45,333 bases of DNA, from the IMG/VR virus record IMGVR_UViG_3300033150_001646, positions 1-45,333 of that record, one strand, 5' to 3'. Each line of letters begins with the position of its first letter. Position 1 is the first letter of the stretch. Below, one piece after another: positions 1 through 8,455 of the stretch. Origin of the DNA: a virus. A program made the translations under genes and the position numbers. The notes beneath the pieces were generated by a model that worked only from the letters and a program-made list of their open reading frames with translations, had not been told where the DNA came from and searched no databases.

Positions 1-114
1 TGCTAGTATTACACCTGCAATCATAAGCATTATTCCGATAGTCAATACAGCTTTTCGTGCTCTTGGATGTCTATAGTCGTTAATTAATAAGCCACAGATA
101 AGTATTGCAATTCC
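1..114. repeat. Terminal direct repeat, left copy
   Basis: Bases 1-114 are identical to 45220-45333. A gene reads in frame across the join of the two copies, so the repeat is best explained by a circular (or terminally redundant) genome whose assembly was not trimmed. The unique circle would be 45,219 bp. Confidence 0.97.
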
Positions 115-825
115 AACTACAGTCACTATAAATCCCTGAACACCAAACGGCATGACAAGCCTGTCCTCGATTGTATATTCCGATGTTCCGCCTACGTTTG
201 CCGTAAATCCTCCAGTAAAGTTTACAATAAAGTCATCGTAGATTATTTCCTTGTAGAAGTAATTTCTGTCATTCTCGTATATCAAGATGTCATATACTAT
301 TGCGAATTCGCTTCCAATAGCACCCATATTACGTATGTTCTTTTCTGTTAGTCGTTTTTCTGTTGCTCCGCCAAAACCATATCCGCTGAAGATGAACATC
401 CATGCGTCAATCAACCACTTGCTATAACCTTCAACACTAAAGCATTCATAGTATGGACGTTTTTCATCAACGTAAAATCCTGCTTGAGTTCCGACATGTA
501 GTTTGTCATCCATCGTGTCTTGGAGTATACCATCAACCATTCTTTGAGTTGCTTCGACTATACAATCTGCATGCATGTGTTCGATGAGTATCGTCCAGTT
601 CTCAGGTTGCTCGACTACTTCCAGCTTTATCCATAGATTCTTGTTGTCCGTTATTTTCCATGTTCCGTTGCCATAGTCGCTCCAGTAGGATGTCTTGATT
701 TTTACTTGACCATTTACCAGTTCGTGCTCGAAAGATATTCCTTCCGTTATGCCAGCGTTACAGCTTACAATGCATACCATTAACAGGGTAAATACTAGTG
801 GAACTAATTTCATTTGTCTTTTCAT
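1..825 (-). CDS. Signal-peptide protein with C-terminal membrane segments (crosses the circle junction)
   Basis: Function not recognised. The ATG at 825 follows AAGGAGGT with good spacing. Reading is open to base 1 and, across the repeat, continues to the TAG at 45178-45180, giving 288 aa on the circle. Residues 1-25 form a signal peptide or lipoprotein-like leader (MKRQMKLVPLVFTLLMVCIV, then S-C-N-A-G). A predicted extracellular domain of about 210 residues with acidic and aromatic residues follows. Two hydrophobic segments close to the C-terminus (around FGVQGFIVTVVGIAILICG and AVLTIGIMLMIAGVILAFWG) would anchor it in the membrane. It has its own promoter and is the last minus-strand unit. 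A virus-encoded surface or exclusion protein is possible, but that is inference. Confidence 0.85.
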   Translation of the reverse strand, partial: MKRQMKLVPLVFTLLMVCIVSCNAGITEGISFEHELVNGQVKIKTSYWSDYGNGTWKITDNKNLWIKLEVVEQPENWTILIEHMHADCIVEATQRMVDGILQDTMDDKLHVGTQAGFYVDEKRPYYECFSVEGYSKWLIDAWMFIFSGYGFGGATEKRLTEKNIRNMGAIGSEFAIVYDILIYENDRNYFYKEIIYDDFIVNFTGGFTANVGGTSEYTIEDRLVMPFGVQGFIVTVVGIAILICGLLINDYRHPRARKAVLTIGIMLMIAGVILA

Positions 826-845
826 TAATTTACCTCCTTCTGTTT

Positions 846-892
846 TTTCTATAATAATAATAGTAATAGTAAAAGTCTTATTTATATTTATC
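846..892 (-). promoter_or_regulatory. Promoter of the junction-spanning membrane protein
   Basis: On the minus strand an AT-rich TATA region (877-890) is followed by a three-base-periodic tract (850-872, TTTTACTATTACTATTATTA) and then by the AAGGAGGT ribosome binding site. This is the TATA-plus-triplet layout seen at most promoters in the window. Confidence 0.6.
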
Positions 893-1085
893 GGGAAAAA
901 TTGGAGTTTGGTTTAAGTGTTTCAATGATCTGTTTCATTGCTTCTTTATCGTTCCACACATGCTGCAGCATAGCCGTCACTAGCACCCGTATTTGAATAT
1001 TCTCTTTTATTGCAAGCAGTTTTATAAGATGGTGCAGTTCGCTTTCAACTTGCGCCTGCTTGTAAGTTGCCTTTTTTCTTCTCAA
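888..1085 (-). CDS. Small ribbon-helix-helix-like protein
   Basis: 65 aa. The pattern is basic N-terminus, short strand (ATYKQAQVES), helix (ELHHLIKLLAIKE), turn (NIQ), second helix (IRVLVTAMLQHVW), as in the Arc/MetJ/CopG fold, though no family is certain. The ATG lies inside the end of the upstream nuclease gene, with a 41-bp overlap, so the two are translationally linked. It is the last gene of the long tail operon and abuts the next promoter. If it is an RHH protein it could regulate that promoter. The alternative is a generic helical protein. Confidence 0.6.
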   Translation of the reverse strand: MRRKKATYKQAQVESELHHLIKLLAIKENIQIRVLVTAMLQHVWNDKEAMKQIIETLKPNSNFSR

Positions 1086-1809
1086 TGAAGGGACACTCCT
1101 TTTTGTAGACTTGAGGACAGTTTAAACATTTCCAGCGGGCTGGAGGCACCAAGCTTTCAGGATGGTTGAACTGGTAGAATATTCGTGCCAGTTGTTGTTC
1201 CACTTCCTTGCTGTCGTAGTCTACTATCTGCTTTACGCCTAACGGCTTGCCACGTCGTGTGAGAAACACTACTTCTCCTCGTAATAGCTTGTATCCGCCC
1301 AGCTTCAGGTACGGTTCCAGAATCCACATGTACACTTTCAACTGGAATACTGCAGGTGCCAGTTTGTAGTAGTCTATCACCCGTTGTGCTGTGGTCTTGT
1401 ACTCTACAAGAATCACGGTGCGGTCTGGATACACTCGAAAGTCGTCTACGCCGTGTGTAACCACGTGTCCCACAATGGTTTCTCCGTCGTACCATGGTCG
1501 CATGAACACTTTAGAGCCTTCTGTAGCCAGTCCTGTGCTTCCTTCTCCAGCGTTTCGGTCAACCATGAACTGGGTTATGAAGTCCTGAAACTGCTGTTCC
1601 CAACGGCTTGGCTTGCGGCTTTTTGTTATCTGGTCGTGTATTCTCTTGCCTATTTGCAATGCTTCACTAGCAGGCGGCTCTATGCCTCTGGTGGCTTGCA
1701 GCCACGCTTGCACGGCGCAGTACCAGTAGTGTCCCAGCGTGCTTGCTCTTACATAGTGTATCAGCTTTCCTTCGGGCGAACGAAACAGTTTAAGCCAGTT
1801 TTCAAGCAT
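1045..1809 (-). CDS. Cas4-like PD-(D/E)XK exonuclease with Fe-S cysteines
   Basis: 254 aa. It has the four-cysteine layout of Cas4/AddB-type nucleases: C31 in an N-terminal helix (GHYWYC) and C228, C231, C239 at the C-terminus (CLNCPQVYKKEC), expected to hold a 4Fe-4S cluster. The nuclease core shows H58 (GKRIH), D122 (GVDDF) and E136-x-K138 (VEYK). Members degrade or resect DNA ends in recombination, repair or CRISPR adaptation. No cas1/cas2 or CRISPR array is nearby, so a viral recombination or DNA-processing role is more likely than adaptation. An AAGGAGG site precedes the ATG. The gene follows a possible ssDNA-binding gene, with which it may act. Confidence 0.85.
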   Translation of the reverse strand: MLENWLKLFRSPEGKLIHYVRASTLGHYWYCAVQAWLQATRGIEPPASEALQIGKRIHDQITKSRKPSRWEQQFQDFITQFMVDRNAGEGSTGLATEGSKVFMRPWYDGETIVGHVVTHGVDDFRVYPDRTVILVEYKTTAQRVIDYYKLAPAVFQLKVYMWILEPYLKLGGYKLLRGEVVFLTRRGKPLGVKQIVDYDSKEVEQQLARIFYQFNHPESLVPPARWKCLNCPQVYKKECPFIEKKKGNLQAGAS

Positions 1810-1830
1810 TTCATCGCCGCCTCCTTTTTG

Positions 1831-2322
1831 CTATGCTGCGTCTTCGTAGGGTATCACTCTGAACAGGTACATCATTTGTCCACGCTTGTTCCTTTTGCGT
1901 CCGTAGTAGGCAATGATGAAGGTTTTGCCTTCAATGCTTCCGTTTTCGCCGTACTTCTTTGCATACTCTTCCATCTCGCTTGCAAGTATTGTCGTGTTTT
2001 CCCAAATGCTGTATTTTTCTCCTGCTTTGGCAGTGTCTACGCTGCTGAACAATACTTCCACGTCGAAAACGTTCATGGGGCTTGTCATGCGGTCTGTTTT
2101 GACGGTGCGCCTGTCTGTCAAGGCTTTGACAAGCAGGGTGATGGGTTCTTCTTCTGTAGCGTCTCCAAGCTTGCGTAGGTCAAGGCGTTCATGACGTTCG
2201 TACATGGTGCTTGTGCGGTAGTGTTTTACGGCTATTTCTCTGATTTCCTCTTGTTTTTGCAGCCAGTCTTTGTCAATTGCTTCTTTCGCTTTTCTTGCGA
2301 GTTGCATCTTGTTATACAACAT
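1831..2322 (-). CDS. Putative OB-fold-like protein, possible ssDNA-binding partner of the nuclease
   Basis: 163 aa from the ATG at 2322, which has GGAGG nine bases upstream. An open frame runs further upstream but overlaps the hub gene and lacks a better site. The N-terminal third is helical and charged (LARKAKEAIDKDWLQKQEE). The rest is strand-rich and ends in a basic-aromatic strand pair (GKTFIIAYYGRKRNKRG then MMYLFRVIPYE), reminiscent of OB-fold ssDNA-binding proteins. No family is recognised. The position just before the Cas4-like nuclease suggests a recombination module. This is inference. Confidence 0.6.
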   Translation of the reverse strand: MLYNKMQLARKAKEAIDKDWLQKQEEIREIAVKHYRTSTMYERHERLDLRKLGDATEEEPITLLVKALTDRRTVKTDRMTSPMNVFDVEVLFSSVDTAKAGEKYSIWENTTILASEMEEYAKKYGENGSIEGKTFIIAYYGRKRNKRGQMMYLFRVIPYEDAA

Positions 2323-2339
2323 TTCTTTCATTCCTCCTT

Positions 2340-4103
2340 TTATTTTACTAGGTACCGTAAAGTGGGCTCCCAGCTCCAGTATGGCGGCAGCGGGTTCAAC
2401 TTGCTTGTCGCAGTTATAGTCTGCCTTATCCGTTTGGTTCGGCTTTCCCACCTGTACTCACAACTGATTATGCGGACGTCGCCGTTGAAGATTGGCGACT
2501 GCACTGTTATCACGTCTGACGGTCGTAACAGGGAGCTCCAAGCGGGAATTGTGAACTTTATGGTTGGCACAGGGTTTTTCAGGTTGCCGAGCACACGGTC
2601 TCCTTCGTTGTTTGCAATGTCAAAATCGTCTAGCAGAGTGTCTTGATGGTGTAGCAGGTGGACGCCGTAGTTGCCGATGCTTGTACTGTTGTATTTCGGC
2701 GGGCAAAGTGTGTCCGCATACTCGGCAAACGGGTCAATTTCTAATCCGCCGACAAAATACAAGCCGTCTATTATATAATAGATTGTTGATGTTGAAAGGT
2801 TGTCGGGTATTGCCCTAAACATAACCTTGTTCACGTTTTCCCAATCGAAGGAAGAACAGTTTACATAGTGCCAGTGTCCGCACAGGTGGGGAGAAAGACA
2901 TTCCGCGTCCGAATGTATCTTTTCCTGCGTGCCTACGGGCAAAGTGATATAGTATGCTGTGTCCTCTTTAAAGCTGAGTTCTCCTATACCTTGAGTGCAA
3001 TAGCGGACTATAGTGTTTCCTGAAGTGTCATACAAGTATACTTTAAGGTTTAAGCCTCCCCAAAGTGCGTTTCCTTGGTGTGGATAGAACCAGAAGGAAA
3101 GGCTTGTCAGCCTGTTTTTACAATCGAAAGTGGTTACTCCAGAATTGGCATTAGCTGCAGGATAAAGGATTGCATCAATAAAGACGGTTTCTTGTGACAT
3201 GGGAGGCACGTCTTGCACAGTAACTTTTATACAGTAGTCGTTTACACCTTTGCTTCCAAGGTAGGAAGAGTTGGCTACATCTTCAATGGTGATCGTTAAA
3301 TCAGAATTGCTACATTGAGCCGTCCATATTGCAGGCGAATACTTGCTTACTCCATACTCGGTGAAACGGTCAAACTTTGGCACGCCTTCGTCGACGCCGC
3401 CCCATACAAGTATATAATTGAATACGTCGTCCAGTGATCCGCTGTCCCATTCAAATTCAATGTAGGGTGTCGTGACCGTGGCTGTGCTTGATTTGTCGTA
3501 TGGGCGAAGGTACACTTTCTTGTTCAGTTCTGCATCTGTGTCGATGTAGCCGTCGTAGCCTATTCTATCGCATATCATGCGAATTGCGTCAAGCAGCGTC
3601 TGCCTTTCAAAAGAGCAGCTTGCATCTATAATGTTGTCTATATTGCCTCCTGTAGCCGCGTCTACAGTAAAGCCAGTGTCGTATCCGCTGTCTGGAATCG
3701 CTAGAAAATCGTTGATAACCTTGCGGAAAGTCCATGCCTTGTCAGGGTCTGACAGCGGGTTGATCGCCATCTGTGCTTTCCAGTAGTCAAACGTTATCGT
3801 GTCGTCTGCCAGCCGCTGTCCTATTCCACGGCAGTCCAGTGTCAACCGTATATAGTCTGGCGGTCGTACAAGCGTTTTCCTGTAGTTCCATATCCACCCG
3901 CCGAAAATGTTGTACTGGCTGCTTTCAGGTGTAATGTTTACTTTAATTTCATCGTGATAGTCTGCCACGTCGCCTATGACACTGTTTTTTCCAAAAAGCA
4001 CTACTACTGCACTGCTGACACGACTTATGCCCGTGTCTTCAACACGGAAAGATTGAACCTTGCTGGAAACGTCGACAGTGTTTATTATGGTTTGAATGTT
4101 CAT
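2340..4103 (-). CDS. Baseplate/tail hub protein (gpD/gp27-like)
   Basis: 587 aa. The N-terminus (strand-rich 1-100, including a phrase on WNYRKTLVRPPDYIRLTLDC) and the C-terminus (IPAWSSLLRPSDVITVQSP, then a basic ITATSKL tail) have the split hub-domain character of phage tail hub or late-control-D-like proteins. A long insertion near residues 270-460 (SLSFWFYPHQGNALWGGLNL, DGLYFVGG) resembles a carbohydrate-binding jelly roll. It would sit at the tail tip, between tape measure and fibre. GGTGA just upstream of the ATG overlaps the stop of the preceding small gene. The family call rests on pattern and position. Confidence 0.65.
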   Translation of the reverse strand: MNIQTIINTVDVSSKVQSFRVEDTGISRVSSAVVVLFGKNSVIGDVADYHDEIKVNITPESSQYNIFGGWIWNYRKTLVRPPDYIRLTLDCRGIGQRLADDTITFDYWKAQMAINPLSDPDKAWTFRKVINDFLAIPDSGYDTGFTVDAATGGNIDNIIDASCSFERQTLLDAIRMICDRIGYDGYIDTDAELNKKVYLRPYDKSSTATVTTPYIEFEWDSGSLDDVFNYILVWGGVDEGVPKFDRFTEYGVSKYSPAIWTAQCSNSDLTITIEDVANSSYLGSKGVNDYCIKVTVQDVPPMSQETVFIDAILYPAANANSGVTTFDCKNRLTSLSFWFYPHQGNALWGGLNLKVYLYDTSGNTIVRYCTQGIGELSFKEDTAYYITLPVGTQEKIHSDAECLSPHLCGHWHYVNCSSFDWENVNKVMFRAIPDNLSTSTIYYIIDGLYFVGGLEIDPFAEYADTLCPPKYNSTSIGNYGVHLLHHQDTLLDDFDIANNEGDRVLGNLKNPVPTIKFTIPAWSSLLRPSDVITVQSPIFNGDVRIISCEYRWESRTKRIRQTITATSKLNPLPPYWSWEPTLRYLVK

Positions 4104-4107
4104 TTAT

Positions 4108-4320
4108 TCATTCACCAGAAAAGTTTTTAAGTAAACGAGTTATACTGTAAATATGTGATAAGATGAGATTGAATTCTGTTTTCGATTTTCTTTTAGGTTT
4201 TTTGGGAATGTTTGGTATCTGTGTTTTAATATTCTTATGTGTTCTCTTGTATCCTGACTGGTTTGCTATTGGTGTTTTGGCGGTTTTTTCAGGTTTTATG
4301 TTATGTTTTGATGTTATCAT
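4108..4320 (-). CDS. Small basic protein in the tail operon
   Basis: 70 aa, very rich in Lys, Asn, Thr and Pro, with no recognised domain. It is accepted as real because the upstream gene's TGA overlaps an AGGTGA site set about seven bases before this ATG, and its own end carries the GGTGA of the hub gene. This stop/ribosome-site overlap is the rule in this operon. The base composition is much more AT-rich than its neighbours. A hydrophobic 57-residue frame on the other strand was considered and rejected. Confidence 0.55.
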   Translation of the reverse strand: MITSKHNIKPEKTAKTPIANQSGYKRTHKNIKTQIPNIPKKPKRKSKTEFNLILSHIYSITRLLKNFSGE

Positions 4321-4326
4321 GAGTAA

Positions 4327-7300
4327 TCACCTATGATAATGTGGACTGTGACCCCATGTTTGTATTTCTCCATGATAAGTATCGGCGTTTGCGTTTGATG
4401 TTTGAAATTCAAGTTTTAACGTTTTTCCTTTAACGTTGCTCGGTATCGTAATTGTTACATAGGCGTATGTGTATGTGTCTGCGTGTCCTGATTGCCATAC
4501 TGTTATGCCAGATGAACTTGGATAATATGTTGAATCAACTTTTGCTCTTACAATTCCATCGATTAATGAGTTGTTAGTGTGTCTTGCTACACCTAAACGG
4601 ACAAACAATATTTCGTGGTCTTCATTTGGAACTGTTATGCTATGTAATTCTGTCCATGTGTTTCCTGAGACACTGGTTGCAGTTCCTGAACCACTTGCAT
4701 GTGATGCAACAGTTCCTGCTGTCGGTTCTGCCGCTCTCAACTCGCTGAACATAACGTCATCATAGTATATTGTTTCGTAAGTAGTAGAACTGCCGTAGTT
4801 TCTGAGAACTACTCTAATGTATCTAGGATAGATGGTTGTTACACCATCTTTAGCTAGATGGCTGGTAGGAACGGTATATGTGAACTCCTTTTTTGCGAAC
4901 GATGTAGTGGTAGTTTTCCATTCGTCGCTGGGGTCAACTTCATAATACTTGTCGTTATCATAGGATTGGTTTCTATCGAAAACCTCTAGATGAACCACAG
5001 AATATTCGTGAGTCTTTCCTGTACTTCCTTTATAAGACACTGAAATGTAGTACGTTTTGCCCGTTGTTACAGGTATAAAAATGCTTTTAAGCTTTCCTTC
5101 ACCAGTAGCAGAAAGAACTATCTTCGCTGAATAACCTCCTTTTACACTTGAAGCATCTCTTCCAAAAGATGGAGACCCTGAAAGAGTCTGCGTAGACCAA
5201 AAATCGGGAACACCATCTTCATCACGGTCTATTTCAAAACTTTGGTTTGGAACCATGTTTTCTGGCGGTGCTTGAACATCGTACAACGGATATTTCGGTA
5301 CTATTGCAACGTCGTTAATCGTTGTTCCGCTGCTAAATCTAAGCTGGTCTTTGTCGCTGCGCCACCACATTTTTCCTGTTTCGTATGTCGGATCGCTTGT
5401 TAAACTGTTAAAGCGTACATGTTCAGTGTTTACGGCTCCTGCTTCAATGTGTTCTGCTTGCACTGCGTTGGCAGCTATCTTGTCGGCTGTTACTGCATCT
5501 GCGTCTAGCTTGTTCGTTGTCACTGCGCCCGTGTAGATTTTTTCAGATGTGACACAGCCAGCGTCCAAATGGTCTGCTTTTATCTGTCCAGAAGCTATGT
5601 GGTCAGCCACTATCTGTGACGATTTGATGTGTTTGGTAAGAATCGACTTGGCTGCAATGGCGCCTGCGCTTATGGTAGGTTGATAGCTGCTGAACGGTGC
5701 CACGGTGACAGGGCTTGTCATTGTAGGCAGTGGAAAGTTAATGCATCTTGTGTTGTAGGTGCTACTGCCATAATAGATTACGCATGTCAATGTGGTTTCA
5801 ACGGTTGATTTTATAGACCAAATATGAAATGTCCAAGTGCCAGAAAGTTCAAGGTTTATCTCTTTTGTAATAAAGCTTTGCTCGCTTGTCTGCGTGTCCA
5901 CTCTGGCTCTCAGGTCGACTATAACCCTGTCAAACGTTGTAGCAGGTACGGTTACATTTATGATTGCTTCGCTTAGGCTTGAAGGTGCTGCTGTCTCCGT
6001 CCAGTCTACTACTGTCGTTGGCGTGCCATTGTTGTACTTTCTTATTCTAACACCAACGTAAGCGTTTGTTCCGCCGTCTACGCTAGTCGATATTGTTGTG
6101 CTGGTTGAAGTATTTTCAAGAGTAAACTTTTTGTAGCCAGCCTTGTCGGAGTCAGCGTTAGCAAAATATCTTGTCTGCGTGCTCGAAGTAATGTCCGCTG
6201 TTATGCCTGCAAGCAAACCTCTTCCTGTGCCGACTGTTTCCGTGTAGTCGGTTGTGTATTGGACACTTGATGATGCTCCTTTCCAGTATAGGAAGCATAA
6301 GCTGTCCGTTACCCATCGTTTCCCTTTGGTAAGAGTTTTGGTGGAGCTATCGGCAAACTTTACTGTTATATTGCTAACGCCGTCCGCGGCTGAGTAGGAG
6401 ATAAGCCCGTATTCTTCGTCGTCCACCACTATCTGCATGTCCGCTGTCCAAGGGCGACTTTCAATGCTCAAGTCTGCTGCTTGCACTTGTATTGGAACAC
6501 CCCAAACTTCGCTACTTTTGGCACTTTCGTTTCCAGCCGTGTCCACTGCTGAAACAGCAAAATAGAAAACTTCGTATCCTTCAGATGGTATTTTTTTCCA
6601 GAGGAAGAACGGACGGGTTGTTTCTCCAGCCACGTTTGCAGGTGGGGAAGATGTGCCATAGTAGATTTTATAGTGGCTGAAGTCGGTTGCAGTAACAGCA
6701 GTCCATTCCAGCAGCACTCCGTCTATCACGTTGGTTGGCGACAATCCTGTCGGCGTAGGCGGAGCCGTGTCGTTTGTTTCCGTTGTTACTGTCTGCGTCG
6801 TGCTCCATGGACTGGCTTTTCCTGAGGCTGTAATTTTGCATGCGTGCACTTCATAGGTTGTGTTTTCCTTCAGTTCTGGTGTTGAAACAGTTGGATTGCC
6901 TGATTCAGGCTGTTCTACATGTATGTGATGCCATTCTGCTTCGCCAAACTCTCTGTAGCTTACAACGTAACCTGCCATGTTACTTTCTCTGGTTATTGTA
7001 ATTTCTATCCACGTTTTGAAGGTGCTTGCAGTATCTGTTTCTTTGGCTGTTACAGAAATAGTTGGCGGGATAAGGCTTGTGTCCACAAAGTATCCTGAAT
7101 CTTCATTTGTAACATCCTGTGGTGGAACGTCAAATTTGTCAGTGTCTATTTTTGTGGCGTCTGAAGAGCTTTGCCAGTCTTTCAGTGTACTTGTTGTTTC
7201 TTCGTCCGAGTATAATATGACTTCTGCGGCTGGCACAGGCTTGTGTGGTGGACGTTCAGTCTCGTATTTGGCTGCTTCTTTAACTTCTGTTGTTGTATGT

Positions 7301-7338
7301 GTATGCTTGCTTTTTCTTTTTCTAGGTGTTAAGCTCAT
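4327..7338 (-). CDS. Tail fibre / host-specificity protein with FnIII domains
   Basis: 1003 aa. Two fibronectin type III domains lie near residues 90-190 (GYVVSYREFGEAEWHHIHVE) and 195-285 (HYKIYYGTSSPPANVAGETT). A strand-rich middle follows. Around 580-680 is a repetitive stretch of the KADHLDAGCVTSEKIYTGAV type (I-x-A-D-H-I, N-K-L-D-A-D-A-V), typical of tip attachment proteins and fibre shafts. A carbohydrate-binding-like domain follows near 700-860 (NQSFEIDRDEDGVPDFW) and then a C-terminal strand-rich head. It is placed right after the tape measure gene with an ATGA overlap. It probably binds the host surface. Confidence 0.8.
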   Translation of the reverse strand: MSLTPRKRKSKHTHTTTEVKEAAKYETERPPHKPVPAAEVILYSDEETTSTLKDWQSSSDATKIDTDKFDVPPQDVTNEDSGYFVDTSLIPPTISVTAKETDTASTFKTWIEITITRESNMAGYVVSYREFGEAEWHHIHVEQPESGNPTVSTPELKENTTYEVHACKITASGKASPWSTTQTVTTETNDTAPPTPTGLSPTNVIDGVLLEWTAVTATDFSHYKIYYGTSSPPANVAGETTRPFFLWKKIPSEGYEVFYFAVSAVDTAGNESAKSSEVWGVPIQVQAADLSIESRPWTADMQIVVDDEEYGLISYSAADGVSNITVKFADSSTKTLTKGKRWVTDSLCFLYWKGASSSVQYTTDYTETVGTGRGLLAGITADITSSTQTRYFANADSDKAGYKKFTLENTSTSTTISTSVDGGTNAYVGVRIRKYNNGTPTTVVDWTETAAPSSLSEAIINVTVPATTFDRVIVDLRARVDTQTSEQSFITKEINLELSGTWTFHIWSIKSTVETTLTCVIYYGSSTYNTRCINFPLPTMTSPVTVAPFSSYQPTISAGAIAAKSILTKHIKSSQIVADHIASGQIKADHLDAGCVTSEKIYTGAVTTNKLDADAVTADKIAANAVQAEHIEAGAVNTEHVRFNSLTSDPTYETGKMWWRSDKDQLRFSSGTTINDVAIVPKYPLYDVQAPPENMVPNQSFEIDRDEDGVPDFWSTQTLSGSPSFGRDASSVKGGYSAKIVLSATGEGKLKSIFIPVTTGKTYYISVSYKGSTGKTHEYSVVHLEVFDRNQSYDNDKYYEVDPSDEWKTTTTSFAKKEFTYTVPTSHLAKDGVTTIYPRYIRVVLRNYGSSTTYETIYYDDVMFSELRAAEPTAGTVASHASGSGTATSVSGNTWTELHSITVPNEDHEILFVRLGVARHTNNSLIDGIVRAKVDSTYYPSSSGITVWQSGHADTYTYAYVTITIPSNVKGKTLKLEFQTSNANADTYHGEIQTWGHSPHYHR

Positions 7339-8306
7339 GGGCTTCCTCCCTGCTGGATGGCACGTTTCAAACGGCGCTTATATTCTTCTAAAACTTCGTC
7401 AAGGTCTGTCCGCGTGTTAATGTTCAGCGTGGAAGGCAGTTCTGGAGGACGGCTAGCCATGTATGCGTATGCTCCTGCTATTCCAGCGACGGCTATTCCC
7501 AGTCCAACCCAGCCCCACGGGCTTGAAAGAGCCTTGGTTACTGCTAGAGTCACGTTTAATGTTTTCAAGGTTGCAATAAACTTGGTTATCTGCGGTATAG
7601 TCTGCACTAACGTGGCTCCAAAGCTTACCATCTGCAAACTCATTGCAAGCGTCATAAGGTTGCTCTGCTGTACTGTACGTTGGTAGTATAGTTGGGCTCG
7701 CTGAAGCTGGCGGGCTGCAGTTACGGCTTCTTGACTGTTGCTTCCATATTTACGTATGGCTTCCGTGTAGCGTTCTTGTGCTGATTCAAGGCTTAGAAGT
7801 GCTGCCTCATTGCGGTAGCTGGCACTTTTAAACATGCTGAAATAGAACAGTCCCATCTGTGCGCTGAAGAGAATGCTACGGAAAGTTCTGGTGCTGATGG
7901 TGCCAAGTTTACTTATGCTCCATTGGGCTTCCATGCTGTACTCTTCTATCTGTCCAATTTGCTGGCTAATTTGTTGTGCCACTGGCGTAGCTTGGTCTGT
8001 GGCTACAAACGTAATCTGGTATGTGCCTGCTGTTTCTTCTGCTACAGTTTTAACCTGCTGTATTGTCGGTGAAGCATAGTCTTGTCCTTGGAATACCATG
8101 TTTTTTACAGGTGGAATTTCGCTTGCCGTAGTTTGCACCAGTTGTGCTACTGGCGTAGCTTCGTCTATTGCTCTAAACTTTATATCTATTGTTCCAGAGG
8201 CTTGTCTAACCTGTTGCACCGTGCGTTCAAACTCTTGTGCTATCTGTTGAAGCACGGGTGTAACATGGTTTGCTGCTGTAAACAGTATCTTGTATTCCCA
8301 GCTCAT
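7335..8306 (-). CDS. Short tail tape measure protein
   Basis: 323 aa. The N-terminal 115 residues hold four imperfect repeats spaced about 30-36 residues around the motif T/S-P-x-x-Q (VTPVLQQ, ATPVAQL, ASPTIQQ, ATPVAQQ), each joined by a strand such as IDIKFRAID. A long helical, Gln-rich part (about 120-230) and a hydrophobic segment near 265-285 (WGWVGLGIAVAGIAGAYAYM) follow. Location after the tail chaperone pair supports the call. At about 0.15 nm per residue a fully helical protein of this size predicts a tail of roughly 48 nm, short for a siphovirus. The ATG overlaps the TGA of the frameshifted chaperone. Confidence 0.82.
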   Translation of the reverse strand: MSWEYKILFTAANHVTPVLQQIAQEFERTVQQVRQASGTIDIKFRAIDEATPVAQLVQTTASEIPPVKNMVFQGQDYASPTIQQVKTVAEETAGTYQITFVATDQATPVAQQISQQIGQIEEYSMEAQWSISKLGTISTRTFRSILFSAQMGLFYFSMFKSASYRNEAALLSLESAQERYTEAIRKYGSNSQEAVTAARQLQRAQLYYQRTVQQSNLMTLAMSLQMVSFGATLVQTIPQITKFIATLKTLNVTLAVTKALSSPWGWVGLGIAVAGIAGAYAYMASRPPELPSTLNINTRTDLDEVLEEYKRRLKRAIQQGGSP

Positions 8307-8455
8307 TTTTCCATCTCCCTTTTAGCTTCTAAAGCCTTGAACCATATCCAAAGTTCGTTTAACTGCCGTGCGTTCAAGTCCTCCAGCCTTAACAGGTGTA
8401 ATTGAGCTAGTGACACTAGGAAGCCGATTCTGGTTGGTTGTTCTTCGACAATTCT
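8303..8455 (-). CDS. Tail chaperone T extension, read by -1 frameshift (GT fusion)
   Basis: An open -1 frame of 50 residues (starts RIVEEQPTRIGFLVSLAQLH, ends EAKREMEK) has no start of its own. It joins the upstream chaperone if ribosomes slip back one base on TTTTTTA at 8461-8455. The fused product would be about 161 aa. The frame ends in TGA that overlaps the tape measure ATG, exactly where lambda-like gpGT genes end. The GT product normally loads the tape measure during tail assembly. Confidence 0.85.
   Translation of the reverse strand, partial: RIVEEQPTRIGFLVSLAQLHLLRLEDLNARQLNELWIWFKALEAKREMEK

Noticed and set aside
1045-1809. Cas4-like gene as a sign of a viral CRISPR system
   Set aside because: No repeat-spacer array and no other cas gene is visible in the window.
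1384-2178. 264-codon plus-strand frame
   Set aside because: Shadow of the nuclease and OB-like genes on the minus strand; Cys/Ser/Val/Phe-rich composition, no ribosome site.
4163-4336. Plus-strand frame of 57 residues that looks like a membrane protein
   Set aside because: The minus-strand frame has AGGTGA and stop/start overlaps with both neighbours. Hydrophobic residues on the plus strand follow from its T-rich composition.
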